A stretch of DNA of 64,000 bases from Firmicutes bacterium UBA6806. Its GTDB lineage: Bacteria > Bacillota > Clostridia > Peptostreptococcales > Acidaminobacteraceae. This document shows, one piece after another, positions 16,549-25,488 of the stretch (the stretch's first letter is position 1; each line of letters starts with the position of its first letter). The notes beneath the pieces are model-generated. The model did no database searches. It was not told the origin of the DNA and was given only the letters and a program-made list of their open reading frames with translations. A program made the translations under genes and the position numbers. Where the stretch lies: positions 45,209 to 109,208 of the forward strand of contig DKFC01000043.1 of assembly GCA_002452745.1 (NCBI GenBank), read 5' to 3'.

Positions 16549-17487
16549 TCAATTGCTGATAATCGTCCCAGTTTTTCCGTTAATGCCTTCCAATGCCTTT
16601 TCAAGCGACGTAATCAGAGCTTTTCTCCCCGGTTTTGACGCCGCAAACTGGATTGCCGCTTCAACTTTGGGGAGCATCGACCCCGGTGCAAAATGTCCTT
16701 CGCCAGCATATGCCTTTGCCGCTTCTATACTCAACTCATCCAGCCATTTCTCCTCTGGTTTTCCATAGTGAATCGCCACCTTTTCAACAGCTGTTAAGAT
16801 GATAATATAATCCGCATCTAAAATTTCTGCCAATTTCGCACTTGCAAAATCCTTGTCAATTACAGCGGGAACACCCCTTAATCCAAAATCCTCTTCCACA
16901 ACTGGGATTCCACCACCGCCAACGGTGATGACAACATGCCCATTTTCAACAAGTGTTTTTACAATTTCGCGTTCTGCAATATCCAGTGGTTTAGGTGAAG
17001 GCACAACCCTCCTGAATCCCCTTCCTGCATCTTCTACCATGACAAAGGCCCTTTCCATTGCAAGTTTTTCCGCTTCTTCTTTTGAGTAGAAAAGCCCAAT
17101 TGGCTTTGTTGGATTCTCAAAAGCAGAATCCGACTTATCGACAATCACTTGGGTCACAACAGATGCCACATGTTTCTTGAGGCTTCTTCTTTTCAGCTCT
17201 TCGCGAATTGCATTTTGAAGATGATACCCTATATAGCCTTGGCTCATGGCACCGCATTCAGGGAAATCCATTTCTGGTGTTCTGCCTGTCAAATTTGAGG
17301 ATTGCTCCATCGCCAGATTGATCATGCCCACTTGCGGTCCATTTCCATGTGCGATGATGACTTCATGTCCTTCTTCTATGAGGTCAACAATGGGTTTTGA
17401 GGTGTGTTTGACCAATTCCAGTTGTTCTTTCGGCGTGTTTCCAAGGGCATTTCCTCCCAGCGCCACAACAATTCTCTGTTTTTTCAT
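16549..17487 (-). CDS. aguC: Carbamate kinase
   Basis: This 312-residue amino-acid-kinase-fold enzyme has the carbamate kinase N-terminus (VALGGNALG), HGNGPQVG and the C-terminal substrate region, at the family's usual length. It transfers the phosphate of carbamoyl phosphate to ADP, giving ATP, CO2 and ammonia. This completes the energy-yielding branch of agmatine breakdown. ATG 17487 with a nearby GGAGG is preferred to the upstream extension. It lies between the antiporter and ptcA genes. Confidence 0.92.
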   Translation of the reverse strand: MKKQRIVVALGGNALGNTPKEQLELVKHTSKPIVDLIEEGHEVIIAHGNGPQVGMINLAMEQSSNLTGRTPEMDFPECGAMSQGYIGYHLQNAIREELKRRSLKKHVASVVTQVIVDKSDSAFENPTKPIGLFYSKEEAEKLAMERAFVMVEDAGRGFRRVVPSPKPLDIAEREIVKTLVENGHVVITVGGGGIPVVEEDFGLRGVPAVIDKDFASAKLAEILDADYIIILTAVEKVAIHYGKPEEKWLDELSIEAAKAYAGEGHFAPGSMLPKVEAAIQFAASKPGRKALITSLEKALEGINGKTGTIISN

Positions 17488-17524
17488 ATTGCCTCCATTT
17501 ATTTTTATTAAAGCCTTCTTCAGG

Positions 17525-18901
17525 CTATTTTCCGCTTCTCTTCTGCCCACTTCGATAGACTGCCACGCCAGCCGCAGCAGAGAGAATTGTACCGACAATT
17601 AAAGTCGGGTAATAAACCCAAAGGTTATAGCTGTCATCTGGGAGGAATAAAAGCGCAATTGCCAAGATGACAAAACACTCTCCCGAAATAGCCGCTAGTT
17701 TGATACCAAGTGTTCCACCAGGAATTTTATAAGGTCTTTCAACAGATTGATCTGCAAGCCTTAATTTAAGTGCTGCTGGGAAGAGGAACAGATATGGGAT
17801 CAAGAATAAGACAAAACTAAAGGCCAGTATTGTCCAGAAGATTTCCGCTGCACTGTCACTTAGCGAGTAGTTGAGAATAAGCATCGCCGTAGAAACTGTG
17901 GCTAAAATATAGTACGAGTAATCTGGCGTTCCATAAACAGAGTGCTTGTGACCTAAAAGACCTGGTGCTTTTGAATCGAGGTCAGCCGCCGAGAGTACTT
18001 CTGTTCCTCCCATTGTCCATGAAATCATGTTGGTAATAAGTGAAAAACAGCCTGCTAAGACCATAATTTTAAACACAATCGGTCCGAAATCTCCGAAGAT
18101 TGTCGTAAGCTCCTGAGCCGACATTATAAAACCGTTTACAGGGTCTATTGCATCCACAGGAAGTGCCGCCAAGATTCCAAAGGTTCCAATAATATAAAGT
18201 CCAGCGATAAGCGTCCCTGCAAGAACCGTCATTTTCGGAATATTCTTTCCGGGATTTTCTATTTTGCTGGCAATAGAACTAATCAATTCAAAGCCACAGA
18301 AATTGTAGACGATTGCAGGTGCATAGAGCAGTGCATTGTCAAAGCTCGGGATAAAAGAGCTGAGGGAGAAGTCGTTTTTGAATCCGTACTTCATGCCATA
18401 AACAGCCCCCATAATACCGAACATTAGGAGGATACCCACTTTGATAATTGCCCCTAAATTTGTGAATTTTACGCCCAATTCAACCCCTCTGACGCCTATA
18501 AATGCTGTTAACCATGACAGGGCAATAGCTGTGGCGGCAAGTGCAATTTTAGGCATTTCAGGATAGAAGGCATATGAAAACCAAGTTACAAATGCCACAT
18601 AGACAGCTGGCATCCAAAGTGCCACATTGAACCAGTAAAACCAGCCCACAATTGTTGCCCAAAACTCTCCAAACGCTCTCTTAACCCAGTTGAATATACC
18701 GCCGTCTTCAGGGTACGCAGAGCCCAATTCCGCATTTATAAGTCCATAAGGTAAAAAGTAAAATAGGGCAGTTATCAACCAAATCGTAATCCCCGAAACA
18801 CCTATAATTGAAGGGGCCACAAATGTATCTATGACCAGAATCCCGCAAACTGTAAACAGGGTCATTTCCAAAAGGCTTACCTTTTTATTGGAATTTTCCA
18901 T
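17525..18901 (-). CDS. aguD: APC-family agmatine/putrescine antiporter (predicted)
   Basis: This 458-residue amino acid-polyamine-organocation permease has about twelve membrane helices. Its position between aguA and aguC matches the agmatine:putrescine exchanger of enterococcal and lactococcal agu operons, which imports agmatine while exporting putrescine. ATG 18901 is used because AGGAGG lies six bases upstream. The substrate is inferred from context; the sequence itself shows only the APC fold. Confidence 0.85.
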   Translation of the reverse strand: MENSNKKVSLLEMTLFTVCGILVIDTFVAPSIIGVSGITIWLITALFYFLPYGLINAELGSAYPEDGGIFNWVKRAFGEFWATIVGWFYWFNVALWMPAVYVAFVTWFSYAFYPEMPKIALAATAIALSWLTAFIGVRGVELGVKFTNLGAIIKVGILLMFGIMGAVYGMKYGFKNDFSLSSFIPSFDNALLYAPAIVYNFCGFELISSIASKIENPGKNIPKMTVLAGTLIAGLYIIGTFGILAALPVDAIDPVNGFIMSAQELTTIFGDFGPIVFKIMVLAGCFSLITNMISWTMGGTEVLSAADLDSKAPGLLGHKHSVYGTPDYSYYILATVSTAMLILNYSLSDSAAEIFWTILAFSFVLFLIPYLFLFPAALKLRLADQSVERPYKIPGGTLGIKLAAISGECFVILAIALLFLPDDSYNLWVYYPTLIVGTILSAAAGVAVYRSGQKRSGK

Positions 18902-18959
18902 TTTTTCCTCCTCATCAGAGTACGGCAAAACCTCTCATTGCCGCGCTCTCTCCTTCACT

Positions 18960-20057
18960 CTATTTTGGTTGTTGCTGTGTGATGCAGTGTATGTTGCCCC
19001 CACCCAATATAATCTCTCTGGCAAAGACACCGACAATTTCACGGTTTGGGAAAACAGATTTTAAAGTTTCTTCTGCCAATTTGTCGTAGATTGGGTCATT
19101 AAAAATCGGAAAGACGATACCGCCATTTGCAATGTAAAAATTGATATAAGATGCGGCCTGTCTATCGCCCTCATTTCTTGGAAGTGTGCCATCAACTGCA
19201 TCCACCCCCTCACTCTCTTCTTTTGTGATGAGAATCGGCGTTGGAATGTGGAGCTTATGAACCTTGATGGCTCTTCCCTTCGCATCCATTTCACTTTCAA
19301 GTATCTTTAACGCACTTAGAGAGCGTGAATACTGAGGGTCGCTTTCATCATCTGTCCACGCCAGCAGTACTTCTCCCGGTCTTGCAAAACATAAAATGTT
19401 GTCCACATGACCATTGGTTTCGTCGTTGTAAATGCCCTCTTTGATCCAGATGACCTTTTCGACATTTAAATAGTCTTTTAAGGTCTGTTCAATTTGACCT
19501 TTGTCGAGATGAGGGTTTCTACCTTCACTTAGAAGGCATTCTTCTGTGACAATGCAAGTGCCTTCGCCATCCACATGAATTGAGCCGCCTTCCAAGACAA
19601 AATCCTCAATTTTGAAAACATCGACATTTTCTATTTCGCAAACTTTTCTTGCGATGCGATCATCTTGATCCCAAGGGAAGTAAAGACCATCCACCAGTCC
19701 ACCCCATGCGTTAAACTTCCAGTCAACACCTCTCACCTGACCGTTTGGCCCTTTCAAGAATGTCGGACCGCAATCTCTCATCCAAGCGTCGTCATTTGAA
19801 ACCTCGATTACTCGGATGTTATCCGCCAACATCTCACGTGCATTGCCATACTGTTCCTTGCTAACACACATGGTCACCGGTTCAAATTTCGCAATAGTGT
19901 GCGCCACATCTGCGAAAGCTCTTTGTGCAGGTTTGGCCCCCAACCTCCAGTTATCCGTCCGCTGGGGCCACAACATCCAACATTGTTTGTGGTCTTCAAA
20001 TTCACCAGGCATTCTGTAGTCGTCATCTCTTGGTTTGCTTTTCAATTGCTTAGACAT
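18960..20057 (-). CDS. aguA: Agmatine deiminase
   Basis: This 365-residue enzyme has the penta-beta/alpha propeller fold of agmatine deiminases, with N-terminal MPGEFEDH and WPQR, the FVLEGGSIHVDGEG region and the catalytic cysteine in GGGNIHC (Cys358). It hydrolyses agmatine to N-carbamoylputrescine and ammonia. AAGGAG precedes the start. It is the first gene of the operon, 46 bases or so after the predicted start of a sigma-54 promoter (20114-20128). Confidence 0.95.
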   Translation of the reverse strand: MSKQLKSKPRDDDYRMPGEFEDHKQCWMLWPQRTDNWRLGAKPAQRAFADVAHTIAKFEPVTMCVSKEQYGNAREMLADNIRVIEVSNDDAWMRDCGPTFLKGPNGQVRGVDWKFNAWGGLVDGLYFPWDQDDRIARKVCEIENVDVFKIEDFVLEGGSIHVDGEGTCIVTEECLLSEGRNPHLDKGQIEQTLKDYLNVEKVIWIKEGIYNDETNGHVDNILCFARPGEVLLAWTDDESDPQYSRSLSALKILESEMDAKGRAIKVHKLHIPTPILITKEESEGVDAVDGTLPRNEGDRQAASYINFYIANGGIVFPIFNDPIYDKLAEETLKSVFPNREIVGVFAREIILGGGNIHCITQQQPK

Positions 20058-20113
20058 GGTTAAACTCCTTTGTCACAAATTTGTGTATTTTATTTTTGAT
20101 ACGTTTAATAAGC

Positions 20114-20128
20114 GCAAATTGTGTGCCA
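20114..20128 (-). promoter_or_regulatory. Sigma-54 promoter of the agmatine operon
   Basis: On the minus strand the sequence reads TGGCAC-ACAAT-TTGC. This matches the sigma-54 (RpoN) -24/-12 consensus TGGCACN5TTGC at every conserved base. Transcription would begin near 20103, about 45 bases before aguA. A sigma-54 activator gene lies 2.6 kb upstream (22615-23940). Confidence 0.85.
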
Positions 20129-20131
20129 AAA

Positions 20132-20176
20132 AATAATGCATAAAATCGTTCTATTTCAACGGTTTTATGCATTATT
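20132..20176. repeat. 19-bp-arm inverted repeat next to the sigma-54 promoter
   Basis: AATAATGCATAAAATCGTT and AACGGTTTTATGCATTATT are complementary but for one T/C position (still G-U in RNA), around a 7-base spacer. It starts four bases upstream of the -24 box. It could be a repressor or IHF-like architectural site, or a second activator site. Confidence 0.6.
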
Positions 20177-20200
20177 CATGTCAATTTGAGATTTTATACA

Positions 20201-20213
20201 TGTCACATTGACA
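20201..20213. promoter_or_regulatory. Candidate upstream activator site for the sigma-54 activator
   Basis: TGTCACATTGACA is a palindrome with perfect TGTCA/TGACA arms, centred about 100 bases before the predicted transcription start, a normal distance for enhancer sites. A further CATGTCA half-site occurs at 20178-20184. Confidence 0.45.
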
Positions 20214-20298
20214 CAATTTTCAGATTATTGCTCAACCTCTAAAAAAATACCCCTATCGAATCTTCTTCTTTTCATAATTGCTTGCGCAGTGATGCAAA

Positions 20299-20332
20299 TA
20301 AAAAAAGAGCCTCTCTCAACAGAGAAGCTCTC
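20299..20332 (-). terminator. Terminator of the activator-sensor-amidase operon
   Basis: GAGAGCTTCTCT pairs with AGAGAGGCTC and is followed on the minus strand by seven T. It separates the amidase gene from the sigma-54 promoter of aguA. Confidence 0.85.
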
Positions 20333-20343
20333 AGGTTCATGTG

Positions 20344-21219
20344 CTATTTGATTAAATTTCCATCACTTGTCATCAATCTGCCGTAGAGGTCAGGTCTCCG
20401 GTCTCTATAAACGCCCCAATCCAATCTTTGAAGGTCTATCGCTTCAAGATCATATGTGTTCAATAGAATTGCCTCTCCATGCCTTGATAGCTGTTTTATA
20501 CATTGGCCTTTTGCATCTGTCATAAAGGTACAGCCGTAAAACGAGATGGACACGTCATCCTCGCTCTCCACTCCAAATCTGTTGGCAGCAATTACTGGAA
20601 TTATGTTTGCTGCAGCATGTCCCTGCATGCATCTAAGCCAGTGCTCCATTGAGTCTACTTCCCCAGCTTCAGGCTCTGAGCCAATTGCAGTTGGATATAG
20701 GAGCAGTTCCGCGCCTAAGAGTCCCATAATTCTAGCGGCTTCTGGAAACCACTGATCCCAGCAAATTCCAACGCCGATTTTGCACCATTTTGTACTAAAT
20801 ACTTTGAAACCAGTGTCACCTGGATTAAAGTAAAATTTTTCTTCATAGCCAGGGCCATCTGGAATGTGAGATTTCCGGTAGACGCCGAGCACAACCCCAG
20901 TTGCATCAATCACCGCCACAGAATTGTAAAGTGCATTGTTTTCTCTTTCGTAAAAGCTGATTGGCAAGACGACGCCAAGTTCTGCCGCAACAGATTTAAA
21001 CCTCTGAACAGCTTGGTTTTCATGAACAGGCTTGGCCTTTTGATAGTATGAAAGTTTTTCCTTTTTGCAAAAGTATAGGGATTCAAACAGTTCGGGCAAA
21101 AGGATGATGTTTGCACCTTTTTCAGCGGCCTCTCTCACGAGGGCTTCTGCACGGTTCAGATTCTCTAGTTCAGATTCAACGCATGCCATTTGAATTGCGG
21201 CGACAGTGACAGTTCTCAT
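20344..21219 (-). CDS. N-carbamoylputrescine amidase (nitrilase superfamily)
   Basis: This 291-residue carbon-nitrogen hydrolase has the catalytic triad Glu43 (LLPELFE), Lys116 (YRKSHIPDG) and Cys153 (GICWDQWFPE). The last two match the N-carbamoylputrescine amidase subgroup of bacteria and plants. It hydrolyses N-carbamoylputrescine to putrescine, CO2 and ammonia. This duplicates the step performed by PtcA without conserving energy. It is last in the operon with the sigma-54 activator and the membrane sensor, 23 bases after the sensor gene. Confidence 0.9.
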   Translation of the reverse strand: MRTVTVAAIQMACVESELENLNRAEALVREAAEKGANIILLPELFESLYFCKKEKLSYYQKAKPVHENQAVQRFKSVAAELGVVLPISFYERENNALYNSVAVIDATGVVLGVYRKSHIPDGPGYEEKFYFNPGDTGFKVFSTKWCKIGVGICWDQWFPEAARIMGLLGAELLLYPTAIGSEPEAGEVDSMEHWLRCMQGHAAANIIPVIAANRFGVESEDDVSISFYGCTFMTDAKGQCIKQLSRHGEAILLNTYDLEAIDLQRLDWGVYRDRRPDLYGRLMTSDGNLIK

Positions 21220-21242
21220 AATGAGCCTCCTTATTCTGTTTG

Positions 21243-22622
21243 TTAATGTGTCTTCAAATTTTGAATTTTTAGATCGAGTTCTTCTGCCAATTCTCGCATT
21301 CTCTCCACATCTCGGACTGAGTCCTGAATAATCTCAACTTGGCGCTTCATTGAGCTCGATACTAGGTGATTTCCCTCGTTAATCATGTCCATCCGATCTG
21401 ATATTTTTTGATTAATTAACAGCAGTGACTCTCGTCTCTCACCTAAATCCCCTATTAAATCCGCCTGTTTCATGACTGCTTCATTGAAGACATCATATTC
21501 AATATAGAGCATGTTGGTTCGCAGCGAAATTTCTGTCTGCATGTCGGGCGTAAAGCTCATTTCCTTCATGACCAACAGGAGTTTTTCTAGGATATTCTTT
21601 GTATTTTCAACGGATTGAAGGATCATCTTGAATTCTTCAAAGCTCTCATCACTACAGGCTTTATACTGTATGAGTTGCGTTAATCCCTGATTGAAGAGTT
21701 TTGAAACCGCTTCATGTGTCTTGACCATCTCTTCCACTGTGGACTCCATAAACTGGCTTGAGGTCTCTGTGCCCACAATCACTTCAAAGAAGTGATCGGT
21801 TCTCTCTTTAAGCTCTTTTGAACTCATTTGAACGATACTAATGAGCTCTCGTATGTCGTTTTGCATTTGAATGATGGTGCTTTCAAGTGCTTTCATCTCT
21901 GTAATCATTGGAAATTTTGACTCATCTTCGGCAGTTAAATCCCCTGTGCCAATTTTTCGAAGTCTGAGCGTCATGCTCTTAAACCCCTTGCCAAGTTGTA
22001 TAGAAAAGAGATAAACAAATATATTGCCGACGATAAAGCACATGCCAAATATGAGCACGGCCTTTTGAATCACATCATTTCTCAACGCCTTGACGCTGTC
22101 TGCCTTCATATCCACCGCAACAATTGCGACAATCTCCCCCTTTGAATTATAAAGAGGGGCATAGCCCGAATAAAATGTACCAAAGTCATCTGTATATGGC
22201 GTATCCGTGATGACAACCTCTCCATCAAAAGCCCGTTTCATCTCATCAGTGTAGAGGTATTCTCTGAGAAAAGTGGACTTGGCATCATATGCCGCCAAAA
22301 AGAGTTTTGTATGCGTCTCATCGCCCCTTACAATGGTGTACACGTCGTAAACCCCCACATCTTGCTTGTATTTGGCCAGTTCATTGCAAAGTTGTAAAAA
22401 TGCTTCTGAATCAGCACTTTTTATTGATTCGTGCTTATCTCCATCTATGATATACTGTGCAGCTATTGCAAAATCCCTTAGTGAGGTTTCTATATTTTTG
22501 TTGAGCAATTTCACGGTGTACCCATAGTACGCTGTCACCACAAAGAGCAAGACCACCACAAGTGTGACACTAAAAATGATTTGCAGTAATTTACTAATTG
22601 TTATATCCTTCCGTCTATTCAT
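21243..22622 (-). CDS. Cache/HAMP membrane sensor without a recognisable output domain
   Basis: This 459-residue protein has TM1 (about 13-35), an extracytoplasmic Cache-like domain (about 36-185, with YSGYAPLYNSKGEIVAIV-type core), TM2 (about 188-210), HAMP (about 211-265) and then 190 residues of helix/coiled coil. I see no histidine kinase, GGDEF or chemoreceptor signalling tip. The gene overlaps the end of the sigma-54 activator gene by 8 bases. It may sense a polyamine and control the activator by direct contact. This is inference; the sequence shows only the architecture. Confidence 0.75.
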   Translation of the reverse strand: MNRRKDITISKLLQIIFSVTLVVVLLFVVTAYYGYTVKLLNKNIETSLRDFAIAAQYIIDGDKHESIKSADSEAFLQLCNELAKYKQDVGVYDVYTIVRGDETHTKLFLAAYDAKSTFLREYLYTDEMKRAFDGEVVITDTPYTDDFGTFYSGYAPLYNSKGEIVAIVAVDMKADSVKALRNDVIQKAVLIFGMCFIVGNIFVYLFSIQLGKGFKSMTLRLRKIGTGDLTAEDESKFPMITEMKALESTIIQMQNDIRELISIVQMSSKELKERTDHFFEVIVGTETSSQFMESTVEEMVKTHEAVSKLFNQGLTQLIQYKACSDESFEEFKMILQSVENTKNILEKLLLVMKEMSFTPDMQTEISLRTNMLYIEYDVFNEAVMKQADLIGDLGERRESLLLINQKISDRMDMINEGNHLVSSSMKRQVEIIQDSVRDVERMRELAEELDLKIQNLKTH

Positions 22623-23940
22623 GATATTTCTCCTTGTTTAAAACCTTCCTATATATTGAAGACCGGCTGATATTCAGTGCTTTTGCCACCAGTTGCTTGC
22701 CCTTGTCATCCCATCCAAAATAGTCGAGCGCTTTTTGGATTTCCTCCCTCTCAATTTCTGCAAGGGATCTAAATACAGGAACATCCTCATGTTCATTGGT
22801 CTCTTGGCTTTCAAAAAATGTTTCCGGTAAGCTCTCCACTTTGATGACAGGTTCATCTTCGAAATTCATAGCATACTCAATCACATTTCTGAGCTCCCTT
22901 ACATTGCCATCCCAAGTATGTTTTAGGAAGAGGCTTTCCACCTCATTGCTAAGCCCTTGAATCTGCTTCTTCATGCGCTGATTGAACTGCTTGATGAAGT
23001 ATTGACTGATTTCCAGAACATCCTCTCCCCGTTCATGCAGGGTCGGAATCTTTATCTGTATGATATTCAGCCGATAGTATAAATCACGCCTGAATTCACC
23101 ACGTTCCACCATTTCCTTCAAGTCAACATTTGTCGCTGCCAATATCCTGACGTCTACACTTTGTGCTTCTAGTCCTCCAACTCTTACAATTGAGCGATCT
23201 TCCAGGGCCCTAAGCAGCTTCATCTGTAAAAAGACGGACATGTTTTCAATTTCATCCAAGAACAAAGTCCCTCTGTCAGCCTGTTCAAATTTTCCGATTT
23301 TACCCTTTTGATTTGCCCCTGTAAAAGCACCCTTCTCGTATCCAAACAGTTCGCTTTCTATGAGCGTATCTGGAATTGCCCCACAATTGATGACGACAAA
23401 TGAGTGTTTGGCTCTTGACGAAAGTTTGTGGATCGTATGAGCAAACATCTCCTTTCCAGTTCCAGTATGCCCTGTAATGAGCACCGTTGAATCTGACTTT
23501 GATACCCGCCTGACCATCTGTTTGATATGAGCCATTTCATCGCTCATGCCAATGATATCCTTTAAAGCACTTTCACTACCTCTACCTCCATCGTGAATCT
23601 GCCCATTTGCAACAACCTTGTCAATGGTATAGATTTTATACTTGAGATTCCCCTTCTCCAGTATACTCCTGATGTTGTAGTAAAACTGCTTCCCTGAGTC
23701 CATATCCACATATCGGGTTTCCTCATCACTTTCCCGTCCTTCAATAGCACTGAAAAAGCGCGTAAAAAACTCTATGTCTATGAGAATTTCACTCATTTTA
23801 AAATTGATAAACAGTTTGTCCGATACCAGTTCATGAATGAATGCCGGTTTCCCATATCGATCCATGAGTTCTAAATGGTTGCTCATAAAGTCGTTTATAA
23901 GATTATATTCTTTTGAATTGCGTTCTATGATAAAAGGCAT
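22615..23940 (-). CDS. Sigma-54-dependent enhancer-binding activator
   Basis: This 441-residue protein has an unrecognised N-terminal region (1-120) and a full AAA+ domain with Walker A GHTGTGKE (157-164), the sigma-54-contacting GAFTGA loop (204-209), Walker B LFLDE (226-230) and arginine-finger region FRRDLYYRL. A C-terminal Fis-type helix-turn-helix (about 405-435) follows. There is no receiver domain with a phospho-Asp. ATG 23940 has AAGGAG six bases upstream; a GTG at 23964 is less likely. Context makes it the activator of the aguA sigma-54 promoter. Confidence 0.92.
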   Translation of the reverse strand: MPFIIERNSKEYNLINDFMSNHLELMDRYGKPAFIHELVSDKLFINFKMSEILIDIEFFTRFFSAIEGRESDEETRYVDMDSGKQFYYNIRSILEKGNLKYKIYTIDKVVANGQIHDGGRGSESALKDIIGMSDEMAHIKQMVRRVSKSDSTVLITGHTGTGKEMFAHTIHKLSSRAKHSFVVINCGAIPDTLIESELFGYEKGAFTGANQKGKIGKFEQADRGTLFLDEIENMSVFLQMKLLRALEDRSIVRVGGLEAQSVDVRILAATNVDLKEMVERGEFRRDLYYRLNIIQIKIPTLHERGEDVLEISQYFIKQFNQRMKKQIQGLSNEVESLFLKHTWDGNVRELRNVIEYAMNFEDEPVIKVESLPETFFESQETNEHEDVPVFRSLAEIEREEIQKALDYFGWDDKGKQLVAKALNISRSSIYRKVLNKEKYHE

Positions 23941-23984
23941 TTTATACTCCTTTTTGTCTTTCACTTCCCAAAATTATGAAAAAC

Positions 23985-24015
23985 ATTTTACCTTTACAAT
24001 TGTCTTTTCTGTCAA
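23985..24015 (-). promoter_or_regulatory. Possible sigma-70 promoter for the activator operon
   Basis: TTGACA (24010-24015) and TAAAAT (23985-23990) are 19 bases apart, slightly long spacing, upstream of the activator gene. Nothing else definite is seen between 23941 and the terminator at 24190. Confidence 0.35.
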
Positions 24016-24189
24016 TTCTTCATTATCATAACATATATTATTTAGTGTTCGATACCCCTTTTGTGACACATATGCCACCTCCTGCTCCTTTGTCATACTA
24101 TAATGTTATGCAAGTTTCTTGCCACTTTTCTCCTTCTGCGAAAACCACGCTGACTATTCAGTCTCTCTCCATCCTCATGTACAACCACA

Positions 24190-24216
24190 AAAACCCCTCG
24201 ATTAAAATCAAGGGGT
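24190..24216 (-). terminator. Terminator of the MFS gene
   Basis: ACCCCTTGATT pairs with AATCGAGGGGT, followed by TTTTTG on the minus strand, just after the MFS stop. Confidence 0.8.
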
Positions 24217-24231
24217 CCATCTTATTTAGCG

Positions 24232-25464
24232 TTAACTATTTTTCGCCAAGTCACGTCCTTTTTTTTCTTTATCAGCTACCAACAAGATTCCAAGCGTGCC
24301 TATAAGTGCAATTCCCGCAGTTGTTCCCCACACGGCTCTAATGCCGAAGTGATCTATAAATATCCCCATGAGGGCAGTCCCTAAAGTAGATCCAACAGCA
24401 TAACTCAGCGTGGTCACTGCATTAAATCTAGCTCTAAAGTTCAACGGGGTTTGATTTGCCACATAGACGCCGAAATTAATGGCGTTGAGAATCTCTCCAA
24501 GTGTCCAGATAACTGTGGCTAGATAGAACATGAATAGGTGATTTATAAACGCAATCATGCCAAATCCCACCATGTAGGCAACACCGCTTAACGCAATATT
24601 CAGAATAGGCGCTCTGTGTCTTGAAAACTGAGTCAGCGCCACTGTAAACACCAGAACTGAAACGGCGTTGACACTAATCATCGACCCATAGTATTCAGGG
24701 CCTAACCGACCAAAAACGTCGTCCATCATAAGCGGCAGTGAAAAATGGCTTTGTACATAGGTAGCACTGAAAAAAATGTTGAAGAAGAGAAAGAGTATCA
24801 ATTTAGGCCGCATGAAAAGGGCATGCCATATGCTTCCCTCAACAGGCGCTTCCTCTTTGGCAACCTCAAAGTTCGACTTTACTTTGTCCGGATGCGACTC
24901 TTCTATATTGAAAATGACCAACAAAATTGCAATGAAACTGGTGATGGCATCTCCTAAAAATAACAGCATTAAAAATCTGTTGAACAAAAAACCAGCTACC
25001 ATTGGTCCAATGGCAACGCCAATATTGATTCCTAAATATGAAAGTGAAAATCCAGCCTGCCTTTGATGATCCGGCAGAACATCTGTTAAAATGGCTCTTA
25101 TAATCGGCCTTACTGCACCGTTAAAAAAGGCGGACACCATAATAAAAAGCAGCATGAACTGCGTCTTATAATAGAAAGCGCACAGGAAAAGTGAAAATCC
25201 TGCAATCCCCTGAAACAGAATATAGCCAACTTTTCGCCCAAAGTGATCGGCGACTTTTCCACCGAGTAAACTACCGGGAATAGCCAATAGAGATGTGAGC
25301 ATGACGATGCTTCCAATTTTAGACATGGAATAACCAAATTCTCTAGTGAGAAACAAAACGAGAAAGGGGTTGACGAAATCTCCAAACCGATTGATTATCT
25401 GTGCAATAAAAATGACATAAACGCACTTAGGCAGACCTTTATAGGGATTCAACAAATTCATCAT
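24232..25464 (-). CDS. Major facilitator superfamily transporter
   Basis: The protein has about 410 residues and twelve membrane helices, with the MFS loop motif GGKVADHFGRKVG between helices 2 and 3. This fits a drug-efflux or sugar-efflux MFS protein; the substrate is unknown. ATG 25464 (or 25461) with GGGTGA upstream is preferred to an ATG at 25482 that lacks a ribosome site. It follows the HD-domain gene closely, so the two may be co-transcribed. Confidence 0.87.
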   Translation of the reverse strand: MMNLLNPYKGLPKCVYVIFIAQIINRFGDFVNPFLVLFLTREFGYSMSKIGSIVMLTSLLAIPGSLLGGKVADHFGRKVGYILFQGIAGFSLFLCAFYYKTQFMLLFIMVSAFFNGAVRPIIRAILTDVLPDHQRQAGFSLSYLGINIGVAIGPMVAGFLFNRFLMLLFLGDAITSFIAILLVIFNIEESHPDKVKSNFEVAKEEAPVEGSIWHALFMRPKLILFLFFNIFFSATYVQSHFSLPLMMDDVFGRLGPEYYGSMISVNAVSVLVFTVALTQFSRHRAPILNIALSGVAYMVGFGMIAFINHLFMFYLATVIWTLGEILNAINFGVYVANQTPLNFRARFNAVTTLSYAVGSTLGTALMGIFIDHFGIRAVWGTTAGIALIGTLGILLVADKEKKGRDLAKNS

Positions 25465-25488
25465 TTCACCCGACACTTTCATTTATTT

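Noticed and set aside
15462..16604. Arginine deiminase pathway ornithine carbamoyltransferase
   Set aside because: No arginine deiminase is present; agmatine deiminase, antiporter and carbamate kinase surround it, favouring putrescine carbamoyltransferase.
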